DNA from: Protaetiibacter mangrovi
Lineage (GTDB): Bacteria; Actinomycetota; Actinomycetes; Actinomycetales; Microbacteriaceae
DNA length: 64,000 nucleotides
Direction of reading: 5' to 3'
Assembly (NCBI RefSeq): GCF_024752305.1
Contig: NZ_JANTHX010000008.1
Location: 196,825-260,824, forward strand
Shown here: positions 33,631-41,300 of the stretch, piece after piece
Numbering within the stretch: the first letter of the stretch is position 1
How the letters are laid out: the number at the start of each line of letters is the position of its first letter
Program-made: the position numbers and the translations under genes
The notes under the pieces: model-generated
Seen by the model: only the letters and a program-made list of their open reading frames with translations
The model's database searches: none
What the model was told of the DNA's origin: nothing

Positions 33631-36008
33631 CGGCGGCGGAGGCGGGCCGCGCCACCTCGCCGGCCGCGACGCACGGCGGGACCGCCATGCCGTCGGCGCG
33701 CACCTGGGTCGACGTGGCGGTGCTGCTGACGCTCGCGGTGCTCGGCGTACTCGGCTTCGCGCCCTCCTACGGCGGCTACAGCTTCCTGCTGGCGGGGATG
33801 GGCGGCCTCGTGCTGGGCGCCGCCACCGGCATCCTCACCACGGTGTTCCGATTGGGCGGGCTGCTCACGGTCGCCGTCGCCCTCGTCGGCTATGTGATCG
33901 CCGGCCCGGCCCTCGCGGTGCCGAGCCAGACGATCGTCGGCGTCGTGCCGACCCTGCAGTCCCTCGCGAGCGTCGCGATCGGCACCGTCTACGGCTGGGC
34001 CGATCTGCTGACGCTGTCGACCCCGGTCGGTGCGCCCGCCTACATCGCGGTGGTCCCCTACGCGGCGAGCTGGATCGTCGCGCTCGTCTCCACCCTCCTC
34101 GCCACCCGCTGGCTCGCGCGGCGCCCGCGTTCCGCCTGGCGGTTCGCGATCGCCGTGCTCCCGGCGTTCGCCCTCTACCTCACCGGGATCCTGGTCGGCA
34201 CCGCCGAGGCCTATCAGGCGGGCATCCGCGGGGTCGTCTTCGCGGTGCTCGTGCTGCTCTGGCTCGGCTGGCGGCGCCCGGTGGGCGGCGTCGCGGCGTC
34301 GGCGGTCGGCACGCTGCGCACGCGCAAGATCGTGGGCAGCGCACTCGTGGTCGTGGTCGCCGTGGTGCTCGGCGGCGGCGCGGGCTTCTGGTTCTCGCCC
34401 GCGCAGGACCAGCGCTTCGTGCTGCGCGACGAGATCGAGCCGCCGTTCGACCCGCTCGACTACCCGAGCCCGCTCGCCGGGTTCCGGCACTTCACGAAGC
34501 AGGCGACCGACGAGGACCTGTTCACCGCGACCGGTCTCGAGGCGGGCGACCGCATCCGGATGGCGACGCTCGACGCGTACACCGGCAAGCTCTGGAACGT
34601 GACGGGCGCCGACGCCTCGTCGGGCGGATCCGGCTCGTACGAGCTGGTGGGGCGCTCGCTCCCGGCGGCCGCGTTCGTCACCCCGGTGCCGCATCCGGAG
34701 GTCGAGGTGACGATCGAGGGCTACGACGACGTGTGGGTTCCGGGCGTCGGGTACCCCGACGACTTCGAACTGACCGGCGGCCCGTCTGCGGGGCTCTCCG
34801 ACGAGCTGCGCTACAACGCCTCGACGGGCAGCATGGTGCTCACGACCGGGCTGCGGGAGGGCGACAGCTATCGCCTCGACGCGGTCACCCAGGAGGCGCC
34901 GGGGCTCGACCAGCTGGACGACGTGCCCGTCGCATCCGTCGAGCTCCCGCCCGTCGAGGACGTGCCCGACATCGTGACGGCGAAGGCGCAGGAGTGGGCG
35001 GGGTCGGCCGGCTCGCCCGCCGCGCAGCTCGAAGCCATCCGCCAGGTGCTCGTGACCCAGGGCTTCCTGAGCCACGGCCGCGCCTCCGATTCGGCTCCCT
35101 CGCGCGCCGGTCACGGCGCCGACCGCATGAGCGAGATGCTCGAGCAGCCGCAGATGATCGGCGACGAGGAGCAGTACAGCTCGCTGTTCGCGCTCATGGC
35201 GCGCAGCCTCGGCTTCCCGGCGCGCGTCGTCATGGGCTTCGCGCCGGAGGTGCCCGAGGGCGGGGGCGCGGTGACGGTCACGGGCGACGACGTGACCGCC
35301 TGGGTCGAGGTCGCCTTCGACGGCGTCGGCTGGGTGCCGTTCGATCCCACGCCCGACGAGACCGACATCCCGCAGGACCAGGTGCCGAAGCCGCAGAGCG
35401 AGCCGCAGCCGCAGGTGCGCCAGCCCCCGCGCGCCGACAAGGAGCCCGAGGATCTGCTGACCCCGGTCGAGCTGGAGAAGCAGGACGACGACGAGGACGA
35501 CCTGCCCTTCGTGCTGCCCGGCTGGGTGTACGGCGTCGGGATCGGACTGCTCGCGCTCGCGGCGCTCGTCTTCCTGCCGGTGCTGATCATCGCCGGTCTC
35601 AAGGGCCGTCGGATGCGCAGGCGCCGCACCGGGGGCACGGCTGATCAGGCGGCCGGGGCGTGGGAGGAGCTCGCCGACCGGTATTCGGAGCTCGGCTACC
35701 TCGTGCCCCCGCGGCACACCCGCTCGATGCTCGCCACCCGCCTCGAGGGGCAGTTCCCCGCCGGCGAGCAGCAGGCGGCACCGCGCCTGCGGGTGCTCGC
35801 GACCGAGACCGACGAGCTGGTCTTCTCGGGGCGGGTGCCCGAGGAGGCCGAGGCGGATGCGCTGTGGACGGCCGCGCTCCGTGCGGTCGACGCCGCCCAC
35901 GACGCGGCGACGCCGCGCACCCGACTGCTCGCCCGCTACCGCGTGCGGGCGGCGCGCGACCTCGCCGCCCGTCTCACCACCACCGCACCGCGAAGGAGCG
36001 ACCGCTGA
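33627..36008 (+). CDS. Transglutaminase-like membrane protein lacking catalytic Cys and His
   Basis: A 793-residue protein of the TgpA type: about seven helices in residues 28-255, an extracellular part (~260-630), one helix (~632-657) and a cytoplasmic tail of ~135 residues. The transglutaminase core is recognisable (GDEEQYSSLFALMARSLGFPARVVMGF; TAWVEVAFDGVGWVPFDPTP), but the catalytic Cys of GDCxQY is Glu514 and the His of HAWVEV is Thr557; only Asp573 remains. It cannot be a standard transglutaminase or protease and is probably a binding or structural module. GTG at 33627 overlaps the DUF58 stop. The tail overlaps the next start by 4 bases. The acidic EKQDDDEDDLP before the last helix faces outward. 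Confidence 0.9.
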   Translation: MTAAEAGRATSPAATHGGTAMPSARTWVDVAVLLTLAVLGVLGFAPSYGGYSFLLAGMGGLVLGAATGILTTVFRLGGLLTVAVALVGYVIAGPALAVPSQTIVGVVPTLQSLASVAIGTVYGWADLLTLSTPVGAPAYIAVVPYAASWIVALVSTLLATRWLARRPRSAWRFAIAVLPAFALYLTGILVGTAEAYQAGIRGVVFAVLVLLWLGWRRPVGGVAASAVGTLRTRKIVGSALVVVVAVVLGGGAGFWFSPAQDQRFVLRDEIEPPFDPLDYPSPLAGFRHFTKQATDEDLFTATGLEAGDRIRMATLDAYTGKLWNVTGADASSGGSGSYELVGRSLPAAAFVTPVPHPEVEVTIEGYDDVWVPGVGYPDDFELTGGPSAGLSDELRYNASTGSMVLTTGLREGDSYRLDAVTQEAPGLDQLDDVPVASVELPPVEDVPDIVTAKAQEWAGSAGSPAAQLEAIRQVLVTQGFLSHGRASDSAPSRAGHGADRMSEMLEQPQMIGDEEQYSSLFALMARSLGFPARVVMGFAPEVPEGGGAVTVTGDDVTAWVEVAFDGVGWVPFDPTPDETDIPQDQVPKPQSEPQPQVRQPPRADKEPEDLLTPVELEKQDDDEDDLPFVLPGWVYGVGIGLLALAALVFLPVLIIAGLKGRRMRRRRTGGTADQAAGAWEELADRYSELGYLVPPRHTRSMLATRLEGQFPAGEQQAAPRLRVLATETDELVFSGRVPEEAEADALWTAALRAVDAAHDAATPRTRLLARYRVRAARDLAARLTTTAPRRSDR

Positions 36009-39000
36009 AACTCAAGCTGACCCTCACGCGCGCGTCGGGACCCGAGGCCGACATCGTCGTCACCGCGGATGCCGGGGCGACGGTGGGCGACGTGGCTTCC
36101 GGGATCCGCGGCCGCGACCCGTATCTCGCGAAGCTCGGCCCCGCGTCCGGCGGGCCCGTCACCCTGAGCGTCACCGACGCCGCGGGCGCGCCCGCGCGTG
36201 TGCTCGACGCCGACTTCGCGATCGCCGAGGCCGAGCTCGGCTCCGGCGCGACGGTCGCGATCGTGCCCGAGGGCAGCGCGTCCGCGCCCGCCGCTCCGGC
36301 CACCGCCGCGCGCCTCGTGGTCGTCGAGGGCCCGGATGCGGGCACCGAGTTCCCGGTGACGCCCGGCACGGTGTTCCTCGGGCGCGACGCCGCCGCGTCC
36401 GAGCTGACGCTCGGCGATCCGCTCGTCTCGAAGCGCCACGCGCGCGTCGACGTGTTCAGCCACGCCATCCGGCTCGTCGACCTCAACTCGGCGAACGGGC
36501 TCGAGGTGGACGGCGGGCTCGTCACGCGCGTCGACCTGGAGGACGGCGACACGGTGCGCCTCGGCGACACCGTGCTGCGTGCGGCGATCGCCGACACCGG
36601 GGCGGCCACCGCTCCGGCGCCCGGCCCGGTCGCGTTCAACCGCTCCCCGCGGGTCGAGACGCGCTACCCGGGCACCGAGTACGCGGCGCCCGCCCCGCCC
36701 TCGGAGCAGGACGCGCAGCCGTTCCCGTGGCTCGCCCTCGTGGCCCCGCTCGCGATCGGCGTCGGCGGCATCTTCCTCCTGAACCGCGCACCGGGGATGC
36801 TGCTGCTGATCCTCGCGTCGCCCATCCTCATGCTCGGCACCTGGTGGACGACGCGCTCGACCCGCAAGCGCAAGCGCAAGCTCGACATCGAGCGCTTCGA
36901 CGCGCGCGCCACGACCCTCGAGGCGAAGCTCGCCGAGGAGTCCGAGCGCGAGCGCGCCGTCCGACGCGCCGAGAGCCCGTCGACGGCGGAGGTGTACCAG
37001 CAGGCGGCCGAGCTCGGGCCGCTGCTGTGGACGCGTCGCCCGGAGCACTGGCAGTTCCTCTCGGTGAACCTCGGCCTCGGCACGATGGAGTCGCGCAACC
37101 GCGTGACAACCAGCAAGGAGGACACCGGGCTCCCGGAGTACGTCGAGCGCGTGAAGAGAACCCAGGACGCGTTCCGCCACGTCTCCGACGTGCCGGTGAC
37201 CGAGAACCTCTACTTCTCCGGCGCCCTCGGCATCGCGGGCCCCCAGCCTCCTGCGGCCGACGCCGCGCGGGGCGTGCTCGTGCAACTGACGGGTCTGCAC
37301 TCGCCGGCCGAGCTCGTGGTCGCCGCGGTGGTCTCGAACACCTGGACCACGGAGTTCGAGTGGCTCAAGTGGCTGCCGCACACGGCATCCCCGCACAGCC
37401 CCATCGGGGCGGTGCACCTGGCGAACTCGCAGGCGACCGGCGGCGCGCTGCTCTCGGCGATCGAGGAGCTCATCGCCACCCGCACGAAGGACGTCGAGCT
37501 GCGCGGGGCGCGCATGCTCGAGAGCTCGGCGCTCGTCGCGGGTGCCTCCGTCGGCGACGGCGCCGAGGAGATCGCGCCGCCCCCCGCGGCGACGCCCGCG
37601 GTCGTGCTGCTGATCTCGGACGACGCACCCGTCGACCGGGCGCGGCTCGTGCAGGTGGCCGAGCGCGCCGCCGACGCCGGGGTCTACCCGATCTGGGTCT
37701 CGGCGACGCAGGCGCAGCTGCCCGCCCTCGCGCGCACCTTCCTCGAGGTCGACTCCGAGGGGGCGCGGGTCGGTCTCGTGCGCCTCGGCGACGCGATCAC
37801 CGACGTGCGCGCCGAGCCCATCTCGCGCGATCAGGCCCTGTGGTTCGCGAAGCGCCTCGCGCCCGTGACGGATGCGGGGGCGCTCGTCGCCGACTCGAGC
37901 GACCTGCCGCGATCGATCATGATGCTGTCGCTCGTGGGCCCGACGCTCGCGACCAGCCCCTCGGCCGCCGTCGGCCGCTGGCGCGAGAACGACTCGATCC
38001 ACGATCGCTCCGGGGGACCGCTCGTGCGGCGCCGTCCCGGCAAACTGCGCGCGATCGTCGGATCCGCGGGCGTCGACGCGATGCACCTCGACCTGCGCAC
38101 CCAGGGACCGCATGCGCTCGTCGGCGGCACCACGGGATCCGGCAAGTCGGAGTTCCTGCAGGCCTGGGTGCTCGGCATGGCGGCCGAGTACAGCCCGGAC
38201 CGGGTGACGTTCCTGTTCGTCGACTACAAGGGCGGCTCGGCCTTCGCCGACTGCGTGCACCTGCCGCACTGCGTCGGCCTCGTCACCGACCTGAGCCCGC
38301 ACCTCGTGCGGCGGGCGCTCACCTCGCTGCGCGCGGAGCTGCACCACCGCGAGCACCTCTTCAACCGCAAGAAGGCGAAGGACCTGCTCGACCTGGAGAA
38401 GCGCGGCGACCCGGACTCGCCCCCCGCGCTCGTGCTCGTCATCGACGAGTTCGCCGCGCTCGCGGGCGAGGTGCCGGAGTTCGTCGACGGGGTCGTCGAC
38501 ATCGCCCAGCGCGGGCGCTCGCTCGGCATCCACCTGATCATGGCCACCCAGCGTCCCGCGGGCGTCATCAAGGACAACCTGCGCGCCAACACCAATCTGC
38601 GGATCGCCCTGCGGATGGCCGACGAGTCGGACTCGATGGACGTCGTCGGCGACAAGATCGCGGGCACCTTCGACCCCTCGATCCCGGGGCGCGGCATCGC
38701 GAAGACCGGACCGGGCCGGCTCACCCCCTTCCAGTCGGCGTACGCGGGCGGCTGGACGAGCGACACGCCCGCCGCGCCGGGTGTCGAGGTCGCGGAGCTC
38801 CGGTTCGGTGCCGAGCACCTGTGGGAGCTGCCGGGCCGCGACGAGGCCGAGCAGGCGTCCGCCCAGGCCGACCCGGGCCCGACCGACCAGGCGCGGCTCG
38901 TGGCGAACCTGGTGGCCGCGGCGGGGGAGGCCCGCATCCCCGCCCCCCGGCGCCCCTGGCTCGACGAGTTGGCGCCGGTGTTCGACCTCACCCGCCTGCA

Positions 39001-40501
39001 CCAGCGCAGCGACGCGGAGCTCGTGCTGGGCGTGGTCGACCTCCCGCACCTGCAGAAGCAGCAGGAGGTGGTCTTCCGTCCCGACGTCGACGGCAACATC
39101 GCCTACTACGGTGCCGGAGGCGCCGGGAAGACGGTGGCCCTGCGCACCCTGGCGGCCGCGGCGGGCATCACCCCGCGCGGGGGCCCGGTCGACGTCTACG
39201 GGCTCGACTTCGGCACCGGCGGGCTCCGGATGCTCGAGGCGCTCCCGCACGTCGGCTCGATCGTGTCGGGCGACGACCCGGAGCGCGTCGTGCGCCTGCT
39301 GCGGATGCTGCGCGACGAGCTCGAGCGCCGCAGCGCCGCCTACACCGCGGTCGACGCGGGCTCGATCGTCGACTACCGCCGCAGCGCCGGCGCGCCCGAC
39401 GAGCGGCGGATCCTGCTCGTGGTCGACAACTTCCCGTCGTTCAAGAACGAGTTCGAGGTCGGCGCGACCCGGGCGCCCTGGTACGGCGTGTTCCAGCAGC
39501 TCCTCGCGGAGGGCCGCGGTCTCGGCATGCACGTCGCCATCACGGCCGACCGGCCCGGCAGCGTCCCGACGGGCGTCGCCTCGGCGTTCCAGCGCCGGGT
39601 GGCGCTGCGGCTCGCCGACGAGGGCGGCTACATGCTGCTCGACGCGCCCGCCGACATCCTGTCCGCCGCGTCGCCCGCGGGCCGCGCCGTGATCGACGGC
39701 GCCGAGGCGCAGCTCGCGATCGTGGGCGGCGACCCGGGGGTCGCCGAGCAGGCCAAGGCGCTCGCCGCGCTCGCCGAGGCGATCCGTCGCACCGGCCGTG
39801 CCGAGGCACCGGAGGTCGGCACCCTCGGCACCGAGATCGCGGCGTCGTCGCTCCCCGCCGACGTCGACGGGCTCCCCGTGCTCGGCGTCTCGGACGACAC
39901 GCTCCTGCCGCTCGGCTTCGACCCGTCGGGCGCGATGGTGCTGTCGGGGCCGCCCGCGTCGGGGCGCAGCAGCGCCCTGCGCTGGCTGATCGCCTCCGTC
40001 GAGCGGGCCCATCCGGAGCTCACCCGCTACTACTTCGGCTCACCGCGTTCGGAGATCGGCCGGCTGCCCGGCTGGGAGGCGACCGCCCTCACCGTCGAGG
40101 ACGCCACCGCGCTCGCCAAGGAGGTCGCGGCGAGCGTCGCCGAGACACCCGGCGGGCAGAAGATCCTCGTCGTGGTCGAGCAGATCGGCGACTTCCTCTC
40201 CACCCCCGCGGACTCCTCGCTCGTGGAGATGATCAAGGCCGTCAAGCGCAGCGACCATCTGCTGATCGCCGAGAACGAGAGCGGCGGCTGGGGGTCGTCG
40301 TGGCCCCTGCTGCAGGAGGTCAAGGCCGCGCGCACCGGATTCCTGCTGCAGCCGGAGTCGATGGAGGGCGACACGATCCTCAAGACCTCGCTGCCGCGGG
40401 TGTCGCGCGCCGACTTCCCGCCCGGTCGCGGCTACTTCATCGCCCGCGGCAAGGCGGTACGGGTGCAGCTGCCGCTGCTCGGGGAGGCGCATGGGGACTG
40501 A
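36005..40501 (+). CDS. EssC-type FtsK/SpoIIIE secretion ATPase
   Basis: A 1498-residue motor. Residues 1-90 look ubiquitin-like (TVGDVASGI helix, LDADFAIAEAELGSGATVAIV), 102-195 form an FHA domain (FLGRD, SKRHAR, NSANGLEVDG), and two helices lie at 241-281. Three ATPase domains follow: the first canonical (P-loop GGTTGSGKSE near 706, VLVIDEFAAL, MATQRP); the second with GAGGAGKT near 1036 and VVDNFP in place of DE; the third with a degenerate P-loop GPPASGRSS near 1315. FHA plus three ATPases in one chain is the EssC build of T7SSb, not EccC of ESX. The start is CTG at 36005, 6 bases after AAGGAG; no ATG, GTG or TTG fits. It should drive export of the WXG100-like proteins downstream. Confidence 0.9.
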   Translation: MKLKLTLTRASGPEADIVVTADAGATVGDVASGIRGRDPYLAKLGPASGGPVTLSVTDAAGAPARVLDADFAIAEAELGSGATVAIVPEGSASAPAAPATAARLVVVEGPDAGTEFPVTPGTVFLGRDAAASELTLGDPLVSKRHARVDVFSHAIRLVDLNSANGLEVDGGLVTRVDLEDGDTVRLGDTVLRAAIADTGAATAPAPGPVAFNRSPRVETRYPGTEYAAPAPPSEQDAQPFPWLALVAPLAIGVGGIFLLNRAPGMLLLILASPILMLGTWWTTRSTRKRKRKLDIERFDARATTLEAKLAEESERERAVRRAESPSTAEVYQQAAELGPLLWTRRPEHWQFLSVNLGLGTMESRNRVTTSKEDTGLPEYVERVKRTQDAFRHVSDVPVTENLYFSGALGIAGPQPPAADAARGVLVQLTGLHSPAELVVAAVVSNTWTTEFEWLKWLPHTASPHSPIGAVHLANSQATGGALLSAIEELIATRTKDVELRGARMLESSALVAGASVGDGAEEIAPPPAATPAVVLLISDDAPVDRARLVQVAERAADAGVYPIWVSATQAQLPALARTFLEVDSEGARVGLVRLGDAITDVRAEPISRDQALWFAKRLAPVTDAGALVADSSDLPRSIMMLSLVGPTLATSPSAAVGRWRENDSIHDRSGGPLVRRRPGKLRAIVGSAGVDAMHLDLRTQGPHALVGGTTGSGKSEFLQAWVLGMAAEYSPDRVTFLFVDYKGGSAFADCVHLPHCVGLVTDLSPHLVRRALTSLRAELHHREHLFNRKKAKDLLDLEKRGDPDSPPALVLVIDEFAALAGEVPEFVDGVVDIAQRGRSLGIHLIMATQRPAGVIKDNLRANTNLRIALRMADESDSMDVVGDKIAGTFDPSIPGRGIAKTGPGRLTPFQSAYAGGWTSDTPAAPGVEVAELRFGAEHLWELPGRDEAEQASAQADPGPTDQARLVANLVAAAGEARIPAPRRPWLDELAPVFDLTRLHQRSDAELVLGVVDLPHLQKQQEVVFRPDVDGNIAYYGAGGAGKTVALRTLAAAAGITPRGGPVDVYGLDFGTGGLRMLEALPHVGSIVSGDDPERVVRLLRMLRDELERRSAAYTAVDAGSIVDYRRSAGAPDERRILLVVDNFPSFKNEFEVGATRAPWYGVFQQLLAEGRGLGMHVAITADRPGSVPTGVASAFQRRVALRLADEGGYMLLDAPADILSAASPAGRAVIDGAEAQLAIVGGDPGVAEQAKALAALAEAIRRTGRAEAPEVGTLGTEIAASSLPADVDGLPVLGVSDDTLLPLGFDPSGAMVLSGPPASGRSSALRWLIASVERAHPELTRYYFGSPRSEIGRLPGWEATALTVEDATALAKEVAASVAETPGGQKILVVVEQIGDFLSTPADSSLVEMIKAVKRSDHLLIAENESGGWGSSWPLLQEVKAARTGFLLQPESMEGDTILKTSLPRVSRADFPPGRGYFIARGKAVRVQLPLLGEAHGD

Positions 40502-40507
40502 TCCCCA

Positions 40508-40536
40508 TCGACCCTTCCTCAACAACTGAATACTGT
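40508..40536 (+). promoter_or_regulatory. Internal promoter for the WXG100-like genes
   Basis: TCGACC (40508-40513), 17 bases, TACTGT (40531-40536), predicting a start near 40543 and a 42-base leader ending in the strong ribosome site AGAAGGAG. It would allow the small substrates to be made in excess of the motor. Confidence 0.55.
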
Positions 40537-40584
40537 CGAAGACACCAGGCCCCGCGCCTCGCGGGAATCATCAGAAGGAGCATC

Positions 40585-40881
40585 ATGGCCAACCTCAACG
40601 TCACCTACGACGACCTCCGCGACGCCGCACACCGTCTGCAGGGGGGCAAGGACGACCTGCACTCGAAGCTCACCGAGCTCTCGAACCTCGTGCACCAGCT
40701 GACCGCCTCGGGCTTCCAGGCCGAGCAGTCCTCCGCCGCCTACCGCGACTCGTTCGAGCAGTTCCGCACCGGCACCTCGCAGGCGATCGACGGCCTCGAC
40801 GGCCTCGCGAACTTCCTCGTCTCGGCTGCCGACGCGCTGCAGCAGACCGACGAGGGCCTCGCGAACGCCATCCGCGGCTGA
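40585..40881 (+). CDS. WXG100-family (EsxA-like) secreted protein
   Basis: A 98-residue helical-hairpin protein with the proportions of WXG100 substrates: helix 1 (VTYDDLRDAAHRLQGGKDDLHSKL), turn, helix 2 (SSAAYRDSFEQFRTGTSQAIDGLDGLANFLVSAADALQQTDEGLA). The turn reads A-S-G-F where W-x-G is expected, so the Trp is missing. The C-terminal signal has T-D-E with Leu in the Tyr position of Y-x-x-x-D/E. These proteins leave through the EssC channel as dimers. ATG at 40585 follows AGAAGGAG by 4 bases. It has its own promoter and is followed by a stable hairpin, as expected for a highly expressed product. Confidence 0.85.
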   Translation: MANLNVTYDDLRDAAHRLQGGKDDLHSKLTELSNLVHQLTASGFQAEQSSAAYRDSFEQFRTGTSQAIDGLDGLANFLVSAADALQQTDEGLANAIRG

Positions 40882-40891
40882 GCCGCGTCGC

Positions 40892-40926
40892 GCGGCCGGC
40901 CCTCCGCCACCACGGGGGCCGGCCGC
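40892..40926 (+). promoter_or_regulatory. Intercistronic hairpin after the WXG100 gene
   Basis: GCGGCCGGCCC (40892-40902) and GGGCCGGCCGC (40916-40926) form an 11-bp perfect stem with a 13-base loop. It lies 10 bases after the stop and would partly terminate transcription or protect the upstream mRNA, giving more WXG100 protein than downstream products. Confidence 0.65.
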
Positions 40927-40967
40927 TCCTCACCACCACGACGGCACGATCGAGAAAGCAGGACCGG

Positions 40968-41300
40968 ATGGCCGGCTCGCAGTTGAAGGTCGACTACGAC
41001 CACCTCACGACGCTCCACCGACGACTCACGACGGCATCCGACAACATGCGCGACGACTCGCACACGATGCAGGCCCTCGCGAGCGCGGTCGGCGACCACC
41101 GGCTCGCGGAGCGCATCCGCGACTTCGGCCACGACTGGTCGGTGCACCGCGCGGACATCCGCGAGAACGTCGACTGGCTGCGCGACAAGGTCAAGCAGAT
41201 CGCCGACGAGCTCGAGAAGATCGACGGCGACCTCGCCGCGGGTCTCACGAACTCCGGCGCCGCTCCGGCGCCCTCCCGGAAGGGACCGACGGCGGTATGA
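40968..41300 (+). CDS. Small helical protein, probable WXG100-like partner
   Basis: A 110-residue, almost wholly alpha-helical protein: helix 1 VDYDHLTTLHRRLTTASDNMRDDSHTMQALASAVG, a short turn, helix 2 RIRDFGHDWSVHRADIRENVDWLRDKVKQIADELEKIDGDLA, and a flexible tail (NSGAAPAPSRKGPTAV). Size, hairpin shape and position after the first WXG100 gene suggest a heterodimer partner or chaperone for the large protein that follows; W-x-G itself is absent (GHDW--H instead). ATG at 40968 has AGCAGGA upstream. Its stop overlaps the next ATG by 4 bases, so the two are translationally coupled. Family assignment is inferred from shape and place. Confidence 0.75.
   Translation: MAGSQLKVDYDHLTTLHRRLTTASDNMRDDSHTMQALASAVGDHRLAERIRDFGHDWSVHRADIRENVDWLRDKVKQIADELEKIDGDLAAGLTNSGAAPAPSRKGPTAV

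Noticed and set aside
33627-36008. Active transglutaminase or TgpA-type protease
   Set aside because: Catalytic Cys and His are replaced by Glu and Thr, so activity is not claimed.
35936-40012. Minus-strand open frame of 1358 codons opposite the secretion ATPase
   Set aside because: Shadow of the motor gene; no conserved motif.
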